DNA from: CAZMGV01 sp964565925
Lineage (GTDB): Bacteria; JAGRBM01; JAHCIT01
Assembly: GCA_964565925.1 (NCBI GenBank)
Contig: CAZMGV010000016.1
Location: 1-64,000 of the forward strand
DNA length: 64,000 bases
Direction of reading: 5' to 3'
This document shows positions 26,153 through 34,735 of the stretch, piece after piece. The stretch's first letter is position 1. The number at the start of each line of letters is the position of its first letter. The position numbers and the translations under genes were made by a program. Under the pieces are notes generated by a model. The model saw only the letters and a list, made by a program, of their open reading frames with translations, was not told the DNA's origin and searched no databases.

Positions 26153-27609
26153 AGATCTGGATGGCCACTTCCGAATGCTCGCCGTGGGCCAAGACCGGCG
26201 GGCTGGGGGACGCCGTCTCGGCGCTGGCCCGTGAACTCGCCAGCAGGGGCCACGATATCCGGGTATTCATCCCCGGTTACGCCTCCATCAACCGCACCGG
26301 ATTCGGTACGCCCGGCCAGCCGCTTTCGGTTCAGGTCGGAAGCGCACGGGAATCCGGCGAACTGCGTTCCGTGAAAACTCCGGAAGGAGTGACACTCACG
26401 CTCGTCGAATCGGGGAAATACTACAACCGCCCTGGAGTGTACGGAGAGCACGGCGCCGACTATCCGGACAACGACCGGAGGTTTACGTTTTTCAGCCGGG
26501 CGGTTGCGGAACTCGCTGCACACGATCAGCCGGAAATCCTGCATTGCCACGACTGGCAGACTGGCCTGATCCCCTTCTTCGTCCGCAACGTGGTCCGGTT
26601 CGGCGGCCCAAGGCCCGGGACCGTCTTCACGGTCCATAACGCGGGCTATCAGGGATCGTTCCCGCTGGAGTCGCTCGAAGCGATCGCCCTTGGTAGCGAG
26701 GAAACCGGCCGCTATCTCCATGGAGGACCGCTCGAGTTCTACGGGCGGTTCAATTTCCTGAAAGCCGGTCTCATGTCGTGCGACGCCGCCAACACGGTCA
26801 GCCCGACCCATGCAAAGGAGACCTGTACCGAGGCGCTGGGCTTCGGACTGGATGGTGTCTTTCGCTCGCTCGGCGGTAACTACACCGGGATACTGAACGG
26901 CATAGATGTGGCGGAATGGAATCCGGAAAGCGACCGCTACCTGACCGCCTCATTCAGCGGCAACCGGCTGTCAGGGAAACAGAAGCTGAAAACGGAACTG
27001 CTCGCACAGTTCGCCCTTAATACACACCCCGGTGAACCCCTGATCGGAATTGTGAGCCGCCTTGTCTGGCAGAAGGGGATCGATCTCTTTCTGGAAGCTG
27101 CTTCCGGTGTAATCGGGCGCGGCACGAAGCTGGCCGTGCTCGGTTCCGGAGAAACCGCCACCGAGACCACACTTGAGGATCTGGCCCGCCGGTATCCGGA
27201 CCGTGTGGGCTTGCGTATCGGCTATAACGATGCGCTCGCCCATCTCATCACGGCGGCCTCCGACATTTTGCTTGTCCCGTCCCGTTACGAACCTTGCGGG
27301 CTGGTGCAGATGCAGGCGATGCGGTACGGCACCCTTCCGGTGGCTTCGCGAACCGGCGGGCTGGCGGACACGATTATCGATTTCCATGAAAATCCGGACG
27401 CAGGCACCGGTTTCCTGTTCAGCGACATATCGGCCGCTGCTCTGGGTTCGGCCATCCAGCGGGCGACGGACACTTACCGGAATGACAGCAGGGGCTGGCT
27501 GGCCGCACAGCAGCGGTCGATGGCGCGCGATTTTTCATGGGGACACGCGGCAGCTTCGTACGAGGTTCTTTACCTTCGCGTGAAGCAGGCACCGGCCGGC
27601 AAACCCTGA
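26149..27609 (+). CDS. glgA: Glycogen synthase (ADP-glucose type, GT5)
   Basis: Elongates alpha-1,4-glucan with ADP-glucose. 486 residues, normal for bacterial GlgA (about 477). It has the ADP-glucose-binding start ECSPWAKTGGLGDAVSALARELA (KTGGL motif at about residues 15-19), HCHDWQTGLIP, VFTVHNAGYQGSFP, GILNGIDVAEWNPESD, VSRLVWQKGID and the catalytic region PSRYEPCGLVQMQAMRYGT with the conserved Glu. The start overlaps galT by 4 bases. It ends 13 bases from the converging glgP with no room for a terminator between them. Confidence 0.96.
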   Translation: MKIWMATSECSPWAKTGGLGDAVSALARELASRGHDIRVFIPGYASINRTGFGTPGQPLSVQVGSARESGELRSVKTPEGVTLTLVESGKYYNRPGVYGEHGADYPDNDRRFTFFSRAVAELAAHDQPEILHCHDWQTGLIPFFVRNVVRFGGPRPGTVFTVHNAGYQGSFPLESLEAIALGSEETGRYLHGGPLEFYGRFNFLKAGLMSCDAANTVSPTHAKETCTEALGFGLDGVFRSLGGNYTGILNGIDVAEWNPESDRYLTASFSGNRLSGKQKLKTELLAQFALNTHPGEPLIGIVSRLVWQKGIDLFLEAASGVIGRGTKLAVLGSGETATETTLEDLARRYPDRVGLRIGYNDALAHLITAASDILLVPSRYEPCGLVQMQAMRYGTLPVASRTGGLADTIIDFHENPDAGTGFLFSDISAAALGSAIQRATDTYRNDSRGWLAAQQRSMARDFSWGHAAASYEVLYLRVKQAPAGKP

Positions 27610-27622
27610 TCCGTAAGGGTGA

Positions 27623-29734
27623 TCAGTCCCTGAACCGCGACGTTTGGGTCATGGACGCTGGCAGATACATCCCTTGCACGTAGTCGATCACCATCCGGTC
27701 GGCATTATAGCGCCAGCCGAGAGTCTTCAGCGCATCCTTGATCATGGCCATCCACCGCACCGGCAGGTTCTGCGTGTCCCGGTCGTAGAACATCGGGACC
27801 ACCTGGTGCTCGATGACATCCATCAGATCGGCGGCATCACGGCGATCCTGGATGTCGGGGTCGGTGTGGGTGAGCCCTTCGCCGAAAGCGAACCCGTTCT
27901 GGGTATCCCAGGCCTCGTCCCACCAGCCGTCCAGAGTCGAGCAGTTCAGGGTGGCGTTGAAGACGGCTTTCTGGCCGCTGGTTCCGCAGGCTTCGAGCGG
28001 ACGGCGGGGGGCATTGAGCCACAGGTCGCAGCCCTCGAGCATGTGACGCGACACATTCATGTCGTAGTCTTCCAGAATCGCGATATGGTCTTTCAGATCC
28101 GGGTCGCGGCTCAGCTCCACCAGCCGGTTGATGATCCCCTTGGCCGGCAGGTCCTGCGGGTGGGCTTTCCCGGCATATATGATCTGCACCGGCCGCTTCG
28201 GATCGCAGAAGATCCGCTTGATGCGGTCCACGTCCTGAAAAAGGATCAGTCCCCGCTTGTACATGGCGAAACGCCGCGCGAAGCCGATGGTCAGTGCTTC
28301 GGGATTGAGTCGGCGCACGGTGCCGGTGGTGTTCAGCCGGTCGTGGCGCCGGTTGATCCGGCGTTCCACGAACTCGAACATCCGCCGCTTCAGGGCGACC
28401 TTGGTCTGCCACAGCTCCACGTCGTCGACGTTGTCGATCAGGCGCCAGCGCTTGGGATCGCACTGGTGATTCTGCCAGTCGGTCCCGAGATAGTCCCGGT
28501 AAAGCTGATCCATCTCGTTGGCCAGCCAGGTGTTGACGTGAACGCCGTTGGTGATGTGGCTGATCGGGATTTCATTCGTGCGCCGGTCGGGCCACAGGAC
28601 CCGCCACATCCGGCGCGACACCTGCCCGTGCAGGGAACTGACGGCGTTCGCATGGCCACAGAGCTTGAGCGCCAGTACGGTCATGCAGAATTCTTCGCTG
28701 TTGTTGAACGGATCAGTGCGGCCCAGACCGAGCAGTTCGCGGTCGCTGATTCCCAGCCTGCGGTGGAGCGACTGCAGGTAATGCAGGACCGTGTCCGCCG
28801 GAAAGCGGTCATGGCCCGCCTCGACCGGAGTGTGGGTCGTGAACACCACCTTCTCTGCAACTTCGGAAGCACACTGCTCGAAGTGCTGGCCTGTTTCCTC
28901 CATCCGTTCGGCAATCGCCTCCAGAATGGCGAAGGCGGAATGCCCTTCGTTCAGGTGCAGGACGCCGGGACGGATGCCGAGTTTGCGCAGGGCGCGGTAG
29001 CCGCCGACGCCGAGCACGTACTCCTGCGCGATGCGGGTCAGGCGGTCGCCACCGTACAGGCGCATGGCGAGCGGCGCGGCACTGCTGCCCGGCGGATTGC
29101 GGACATCCAGCAGCACCAGCTTCGCCCGGCCCACGTCCGCGATCCAGACATCGGCGTAGAGCGTCTCGCCGTTGATCTCGAGGGCGATCGTGAGCGGCGA
29201 GCCGTCCTTTTCCACCTTGCGGATGGCGACCCGGTTGACGTCCAGCGGGTGGTAAACCTCGCTCTGCCTGCCGCTCGCATCGATCTGCTGCGTGAAGTAG
29301 CCCTCACGGTAGAGAAGGCTGACGCCGTAGATCGGCACGCCGAGGTCGGAACAGCTTTTCAGATGGTCCCCGGCGAGCACGCCCAGACCGCCCGAATAGA
29401 TGGGCAGGGATTCGTGGATGCAGAACTCGGGACTGAAGTAGGCCACCGGTGCCGAGGAAAGCCCCGGTGCATTCCAGGACGACCAGTGGTTTTCGCTGTC
29501 GAGATACTGGCTGAGCGTCCGCTCGGCGTGGGCGACCCGGGCGAGGATGTGGGCATCGATCTCGAACCCTGCGAGCCGGTCGTTCTGGATATCGGCGAGG
29601 AAGGCGACCGGGTTGTGGTTCACCCGCCGCCACAGGTCCAGATCGACAGCCCGGAACACATCGTCCAGTTCGTCGTTCCAGCTCCAGTGAAGGTTGGAAG
29701 CCAACCGCGTCAGTCGGGTTTTCAGGTCAAGCAC
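27623..29734 (-). CDS. glgP: Alpha-glucan (glycogen) phosphorylase, short GT35 type
   Basis: Releases glucose-1-phosphate from glycogen using phosphate and PLP. 703 residues, the short bacterial/archaeal form rather than the 815-residue E. coli GlgP. Family landmarks are NLHWSWNDELDDVFR at the start, SPEFCIHESLPIYSGGLGVLAGDHLKS split around the glycine-rich stretch, HITNGVHVNTW, FARRFAMYKRG, and EACGTSGQKAVFNATLN with the PLP-binding Lys. It converges on glgA and so is transcribed separately from the synthesis operon, which allows opposite control of storage and breakdown. Confidence 0.94.
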   Translation of the reverse strand: MLDLKTRLTRLASNLHWSWNDELDDVFRAVDLDLWRRVNHNPVAFLADIQNDRLAGFEIDAHILARVAHAERTLSQYLDSENHWSSWNAPGLSSAPVAYFSPEFCIHESLPIYSGGLGVLAGDHLKSCSDLGVPIYGVSLLYREGYFTQQIDASGRQSEVYHPLDVNRVAIRKVEKDGSPLTIALEINGETLYADVWIADVGRAKLVLLDVRNPPGSSAAPLAMRLYGGDRLTRIAQEYVLGVGGYRALRKLGIRPGVLHLNEGHSAFAILEAIAERMEETGQHFEQCASEVAEKVVFTTHTPVEAGHDRFPADTVLHYLQSLHRRLGISDRELLGLGRTDPFNNSEEFCMTVLALKLCGHANAVSSLHGQVSRRMWRVLWPDRRTNEIPISHITNGVHVNTWLANEMDQLYRDYLGTDWQNHQCDPKRWRLIDNVDDVELWQTKVALKRRMFEFVERRINRRHDRLNTTGTVRRLNPEALTIGFARRFAMYKRGLILFQDVDRIKRIFCDPKRPVQIIYAGKAHPQDLPAKGIINRLVELSRDPDLKDHIAILEDYDMNVSRHMLEGCDLWLNAPRRPLEACGTSGQKAVFNATLNCSTLDGWWDEAWDTQNGFAFGEGLTHTDPDIQDRRDAADLMDVIEHQVVPMFYDRDTQNLPVRWMAMIKDALKTLGWRYNADRMVIDYVQGMYLPASMTQTSRFRD

Positions 29735-29852
29735 GCCAGGTATTTACTCCAGCAGGGAAGCTAGCCGAAAACCCTCCGGCAAAGCATCACCCGCGGGAAT
29801 TGTGTACGGCCCGTTAAATTGCCCCTATGACCCCGATCATCGGCCCCGCGCT

Positions 29853-31172
29853 TCAGGATTTTGCGCCGGCCAGCATCGGCGAAAGCGCGGGTTCGGCGGA
29901 CTTCTCGGCTTCCGGGAACCGCACCATTATCGCCGACAGGGCCGTGACCGCCACGCCGACGCCCATCCAGTAGAGGGCCGTCTGCATCGATATCGCCTCG
30001 CTGCGGAACAGCATACCCGTGAGCACCGCCCCGGCGTTGCCGCCGGCGCCCACGATACCCGCCACCGATCCGGTCGCTTTTTTGTTGATGAACGGGATGA
30101 CGGCGTAGGTCGCACCGGCCGCCATGTGAACAAACAGGCCGAAGATGGTCATGCTCATGACGGCGATCCAGAGGACGGGGATCTTGGAGAATACCACGAG
30201 TGCTGCGCCTTCCATCAGGATCACAAGTCCCAGGAACCAGGCGCGGCCTTTAAGACCGGTCTTCACGGTCACCTTGTCGCTCAGCCAGCCGCCAAGGGTG
30301 CGGGCGAAAATCGCCAGCACGCCGAATACACCGGCGAACAGTCCGGCCGTCTTCATGTCCACACCGAACCGGTCGATGTAGTAGATCGACGCGATATTGT
30401 GGATCGTCAGCTCGACGCCAAAGCAGGCGCCGTAGATGAGGAACAGCGCCCAGACACGGGAATCTTTCGCCGCGTCCATGAAAGTTCCCTTCGCCTTGGC
30501 GGTGGGCGTCATCTCGCCCCGGGCGCGGAGTTCCGCGAAATCGCCGTCGGGGGAGTCCTTGGTCAGCCTGGAGTAGAGGAGACCGCATGCGATCATCAGC
30601 ACGCCCGGAATCACCATGGCGATGCGCCAGCCCTGCGAATCGGTGAACCCGAGCGCGACAATCCCCGCGAAAATGAGCGGCATGGTCATCTGCGCGACGC
30701 CGCCGCCCAGATTGCCCCAGCCGGCCGTCGTCGCGTTGGCCGTGCCGACGCAGTTGGGCGCGAACATGAGCGACGTGTGGTACTGGGTGATCACGAATGA
30801 CGCGCCGATGGCGCCGATCAGCAGCCGGAAGACGAGAAACGTCTCGTAGCCGGTCGAGAGCCCGATCCCGAGCAGCGGCAGCGCGCCCAGGATAAGCAGC
30901 CACTGGTACACCTTCTTCGGGCCGTAGCGGTCGCACATGGGGCCCACGATCAGCCGCACGATGATCGTGATGGCGACCGACGCCACGATCGTGTTGCCGA
31001 CCTGCTCCTTGCTGAGGCTCAGGTCCTTGCGGATCACCGCCATGAGCGGGGCCACGCCGAACCAGCCGAAGAAGGAGACAAAGAACGCGACCCACGTCAT
31101 GTGAAACGCGCGCATCGGCTCGGTCTTGAGCGAGAAGAGATCGATCTTGCGGGCCTGGTTGGTGGAATTCAT
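29853..31172 (-). CDS. NarK/NasA-type MFS nitrate/nitrite transporter
   Basis: 439 residues, twelve membrane helices, nitrate/nitrite porter family. Recognisable signatures are FFGWFGVAPLMAVIRKDL in the first helix, RLIVGPMCDRYGPKKV after the second, and the NNP-type motif AGWGNLGGGVAQM near residue 155. It imports nitrate (or exchanges nitrite) at the inner membrane. The start overlaps the stop of the fused nitrate reductase by 4 bases, so it is the last gene of the nas operon and supplies its substrate. Confidence 0.93.
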   Translation of the reverse strand: MNSTNQARKIDLFSLKTEPMRAFHMTWVAFFVSFFGWFGVAPLMAVIRKDLSLSKEQVGNTIVASVAITIIVRLIVGPMCDRYGPKKVYQWLLILGALPLLGIGLSTGYETFLVFRLLIGAIGASFVITQYHTSLMFAPNCVGTANATTAGWGNLGGGVAQMTMPLIFAGIVALGFTDSQGWRIAMVIPGVLMIACGLLYSRLTKDSPDGDFAELRARGEMTPTAKAKGTFMDAAKDSRVWALFLIYGACFGVELTIHNIASIYYIDRFGVDMKTAGLFAGVFGVLAIFARTLGGWLSDKVTVKTGLKGRAWFLGLVILMEGAALVVFSKIPVLWIAVMSMTIFGLFVHMAAGATYAVIPFINKKATGSVAGIVGAGGNAGAVLTGMLFRSEAISMQTALYWMGVGVAVTALSAIMVRFPEAEKSAEPALSPMLAGAKS

Positions 31173-34100
31173 GAACGGTTACCTCCAAGTTGTGCGGCTT
31201 CGGGTTTGGCCAGCGGTTTCGGCACGGCTTCGCCCTGGATCTGGTTGAGCATGGCGGCGATTTCAGGACGGCAGCTTCCGCACCGGGTGCCGGCGCGGCA
31301 GGCCGAACCGACTTCCCGGACGGACGAAGCGCCCGAGGCGATCGCGGCGATGATTTCACCCGTAGTGACGGAGTTGCACGAGCAGACGACGGGGCCTTTC
31401 GCATGCGGAGAGCGCGTGTGACCCGCCGGAGAGAGCAGGATCTCGCGTTCGTCTCCGACACGGAGCCCCTTGAGCATCCGCTGGTGCAGCTCCACGAAAC
31501 CGGAAAACGGCCCGATCGCCATCACGCCGACGATACGGTCACGGTCCAGCACCACCTTGCGGTAGCGGCCGTGCTTGCGGTCGAGATAGGTGATCTCTTC
31601 CTGCTCCGGGTCTGACGGGTCCGCGGCGGCCCGGCCGGAGGCCCGGAGTTCCAGGCCCTTCAGCTTGAGCGACAGGATCTGCGGTTCGCGGCGGTAGCGG
31701 GCCGCCGGATCGCCTGCCAGAGCGGCGGCAGCGGTCTCGCCCATGGCGCGGGCCACGGGGATCAGACCGATCGATTCGCCTTCGAACTCCGCCGCCTCGC
31801 CGACGGCATAAATGCCGGGGACGCTCGACTGCATACGGCTGTCGACGGCGATCCGGCGGTTCACCCGCAGTCCGGCGGACTCCGCCAGACGGTTGTCGCC
31901 CGAGATGCCGGTGGCGAAAATCACCAGTTCGGCATCGAACGAACGGCCATTCGTGAACCGGACTCCGGTCACAGACTGTCCGCCGGTAATTTCTTCCACC
32001 GTCGATTCCGTGTGGAACGAGATCCCCGCTTCGGCGAGCGTATCGGTCAGCAGGTAGGCGGCGACCGGATCGATCTGGGTCCGCAGCGGCCGGTCGGAAT
32101 GGGTCGCCAGCGATACGTCCGCACCGGCTTCCTTGAGGGCGACGGCGATCTCGATCCCCAGCGGACCGGCGCCGATGACACAGGCCCGAACGCCCGGTGC
32201 GAGCGTTTCGCGGATCTTCAGGATCTCCGCCAAACGGCGGATTGAATAGACGCCGGACTTGTCGCGGCCGGGAACATCGGGAACCGAAGGCACGCCCCCT
32301 GTCGCGATGACCAGCTGGTCGAACGGAAGGATCGCTTCGCCAGACAGGTAAACAGCGCGGCCGGCCGGGTCGATCCGAAGAACGCGCGTTCCGCTCATTA
32401 CTTCGATCCGGCGGTCCCGGTACCAGTCGGCCGGATACACCGTCAGCGCTTCCGGACCGCACCGGCCGGCGAGCACTTCGTGCAGCCGGACCCGGTTGTA
32501 GTGGAGCCCGGGCTCGTCGCCGATCATCGTGATCGGACGGTCCGGCTGGAGTTCGCGCAGTTTCTCCGCCGTGGCAATACCCGCCGCGCCCATCCCGATA
32601 ATTACGACCCGGCCTTCGGCCCGGCAGGTGAACTTCGAAATTCGCACAGCCGCGTGCTTGAGTTCCGGCTGCTTCGATACCGGATCGATTGCCGGCAGCG
32701 TCGCGTTGTTGGCGATTGAACCCGAAACGAACTCGTCCCCCCAGTGCATCGGGGCGAATGCCGTGCCGGCCGGGACCGACGGGCTGATTTCGGCCTTCAT
32801 CAGGAACGATCCGCGGACGGAAGCAACTTCCGCCTTGTCGCCCGTGCGCAGGCCCAGGCGCAGGGCGTCGTCCGGGGATATTTCCAGCACCGGTTCAGGA
32901 GAGTGCAGGTTCAGCTCCGGCACGCGGCCGGTCTTTGTCATCGTATGCCACTGGTCGCGGGCACGGCCGGTGGTGAACGAAACAGGGAACTCCTCCGACA
33001 CGGGTTCGCGGACTGTGAACACCGCCGGGACAACGAACCGGGCCAGGCCGTCTCCGGTCACGAAACGTCCGTCCGTGTAGAGGCGGTCCGCGCCTTCAGG
33101 TTTTGCCGAGGTGCAGGGCCACTGGAGCGGCCCCCGTTCAAGATTCTCCGGCGTCATGCCGGTGAGGTCGCAGTCGCGCCCTTCGGTCGTCTTCACGTGT
33201 TCGGCGAAGATCTCGCTCTCCGACCGGTAGCCAAACTGTGCGCCGTGCCCCATCCGCCGGGCCACATCGCAGACGATCTGCCAGTCGGGGCGGCATTCTC
33301 CGGGTGCAGGGATGGCCGCACGCACTTTGGAGAGGCGGCGCTCGCTGTTGGTAACCGTCCCCGACTTCTCGGCCCAGCCGGCAGCCGGCAGGAGAATATC
33401 GGCAAAGGCTGCGGTATCGGTGGTTCCGACAATATCCTGCACGATCACGAGCGGCGTGCGCTCAAGGGCACGGCGCACGGTGGAGGCGTCCGGCATCGAC
33501 ACTGCCGGATTGGTGCAGGCGATCCAGAGGACCTCGATTCCGCCGTCAGCGGCCTTCTCGAACAGTTCGACAGCGGTGAGCCCCGGTCTGGATGAAATCG
33601 GACCCGAACCCCAGATGGCTTCCACCTCGCCACGGTGGACCGGATCAGTCAGGTCCCGGTGTGCGGAAAGCAGGTTTGCCATGGCACCGGTTTCCCGGCC
33701 GCCCATGGCATTGGGCTGGCCCGTGAGAGAGAACGGACCGGCTCCCGGCCGTCCGATCTGGCCTGTGGCGAGGTGAAGGTTCGTGATCGTATTGACGGTG
33801 TCGGTGCCGTGGGCGCTCTGGTTGACACCCATGGTCCAGAGCGTGAGAGCGGCCGCGGAGCCGTTCCAGGCGCGGACGACTTCCTCGAACAGCCGGCGGC
33901 TGATGCCGCATTCCGACTCCACCCGGTCGGCCGTGAAATCGGCGAAGGTTTTCTCAAGAGCGCCGAACCCGGCCGTATACGTTTCGATATACCGCTTGTC
34001 TGTGCGTCCGCGCCGGTGCAGTTCCGCGAGCAGTGCGGTCAGGAATACCCCGTCCGAGCCGATCCTGAGCGGGACATGTATATCGGCGAGTTCGGCGGTC

Positions 34101-34735
34101 GCCGTGCGGCGGGGGTCGAGGACGATCATCACCGGCCGGTCGCCTGCCGCCATTTCGAGCCGTTTTTCCATCCGGCGGAACAGAATCGGATGGCACCAGG
34201 CCGGATTGGCACCGACAACGAACAGAAGGTCGGCATGATCGATGTCCTCGTAGCAGGCGGGCGGGCCGTCGGCCCCGAAGGCCCGTTTGTACCCCGCCAC
34301 CGCACTGGACATGCACAGGCGCGAATTCGAATCGACGTTGTTGGTGCCGACAAACCCCTTCGCCAGCTTGTTGAAGACGTAGTAGTCCTCGGTCAGCAGC
34401 TGGCCCGAGATATAGAAGCCGACCGAATCGGGCCCCTTGGCGTTGCGTGCGTCGCGGATTGCGTCGGCCACCCGGTCCAGCGCCGGATCCCATGTGGTCC
34501 GGAAACGGGCACCGCCTTTAGACGGACGCATTTCCGGGTGGAGCAGCCGGTTGGGCAGGTGCACGGTCTCGTGGAGTTCACGTCCCTTGGAGCAGAGTTC
34601 CCCGAAATTCGCCGGGTGGCTCTGATCGCCGGTAACGCCGACGACCCGGTCGCCCCGGGAATGGATCACGACACCGCATCCGACTCCGCAGTAGGAGCAG
34701 ACCGATTTCGTGTGCTTTGCCGGGCCTCCGCTCAT
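31169..34735 (-). CDS. nasA: Assimilatory nitrate reductase fused to FAD/NAD(P)H and [2Fe-2S] modules
   Basis: From ATG 34735, 1188 residues with three modules. (1) About 1-690: Mo-bisMGD nitrate reductase with an N-terminal [4Fe-4S] site, CSYCGVGC and a later LCSKG, and typical MGVNQSAHGTDTVN and FSLTGQPNAMGGRETG stretches. (2) About 700-1100: pyridine-nucleotide-disulphide oxidoreductase of the NirB/NasB type, with FAD motif IGMGAAGIATAE and NAD(P)H motif VIGAGPLGIEIAVAL. (3) About 1113-1170: BFD-like [2Fe-2S] domain, CSCNSVTTGEI...GTRCGSC. These are usually two or more subunits; here NAD(P)H-to-nitrate transfer would be in one chain. An upstream in-frame start at 34834 would lie inside nirA and was rejected. 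The ATG overlaps the nirA stop by one base, with GGAG in range. Confidence 0.93.
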   Translation of the reverse strand: MSGGPAKHTKSVCSYCGVGCGVVIHSRGDRVVGVTGDQSHPANFGELCSKGRELHETVHLPNRLLHPEMRPSKGGARFRTTWDPALDRVADAIRDARNAKGPDSVGFYISGQLLTEDYYVFNKLAKGFVGTNNVDSNSRLCMSSAVAGYKRAFGADGPPACYEDIDHADLLFVVGANPAWCHPILFRRMEKRLEMAAGDRPVMIVLDPRRTATAELADIHVPLRIGSDGVFLTALLAELHRRGRTDKRYIETYTAGFGALEKTFADFTADRVESECGISRRLFEEVVRAWNGSAAALTLWTMGVNQSAHGTDTVNTITNLHLATGQIGRPGAGPFSLTGQPNAMGGRETGAMANLLSAHRDLTDPVHRGEVEAIWGSGPISSRPGLTAVELFEKAADGGIEVLWIACTNPAVSMPDASTVRRALERTPLVIVQDIVGTTDTAAFADILLPAAGWAEKSGTVTNSERRLSKVRAAIPAPGECRPDWQIVCDVARRMGHGAQFGYRSESEIFAEHVKTTEGRDCDLTGMTPENLERGPLQWPCTSAKPEGADRLYTDGRFVTGDGLARFVVPAVFTVREPVSEEFPVSFTTGRARDQWHTMTKTGRVPELNLHSPEPVLEISPDDALRLGLRTGDKAEVASVRGSFLMKAEISPSVPAGTAFAPMHWGDEFVSGSIANNATLPAIDPVSKQPELKHAAVRISKFTCRAEGRVVIIGMGAAGIATAEKLRELQPDRPITMIGDEPGLHYNRVRLHEVLAGRCGPEALTVYPADWYRDRRIEVMSGTRVLRIDPAGRAVYLSGEAILPFDQLVIATGGVPSVPDVPGRDKSGVYSIRRLAEILKIRETLAPGVRACVIGAGPLGIEIAVALKEAGADVSLATHSDRPLRTQIDPVAAYLLTDTLAEAGISFHTESTVEEITGGQSVTGVRFTNGRSFDAELVIFATGISGDNRLAESAGLRVNRRIAVDSRMQSSVPGIYAVGEAAEFEGESIGLIPVARAMGETAAAALAGDPAARYRREPQILSLKLKGLELRASGRAAADPSDPEQEEITYLDRKHGRYRKVVLDRDRIVGVMAIGPFSGFVELHQRMLKGLRVGDEREILLSPAGHTRSPHAKGPVVCSCNSVTTGEIIAAIASGASSVREVGSACRAGTRCGSCRPEIAAMLNQIQGEAVPKPLAKPEAAQLGGNRS

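Noticed and set aside
27644..29764. Plus-strand open frame of 706 codons opposite glgP
   Set aside because: Shadow of the phosphorylase reading frame; no recognisable motifs, and glgP has all its family landmarks.
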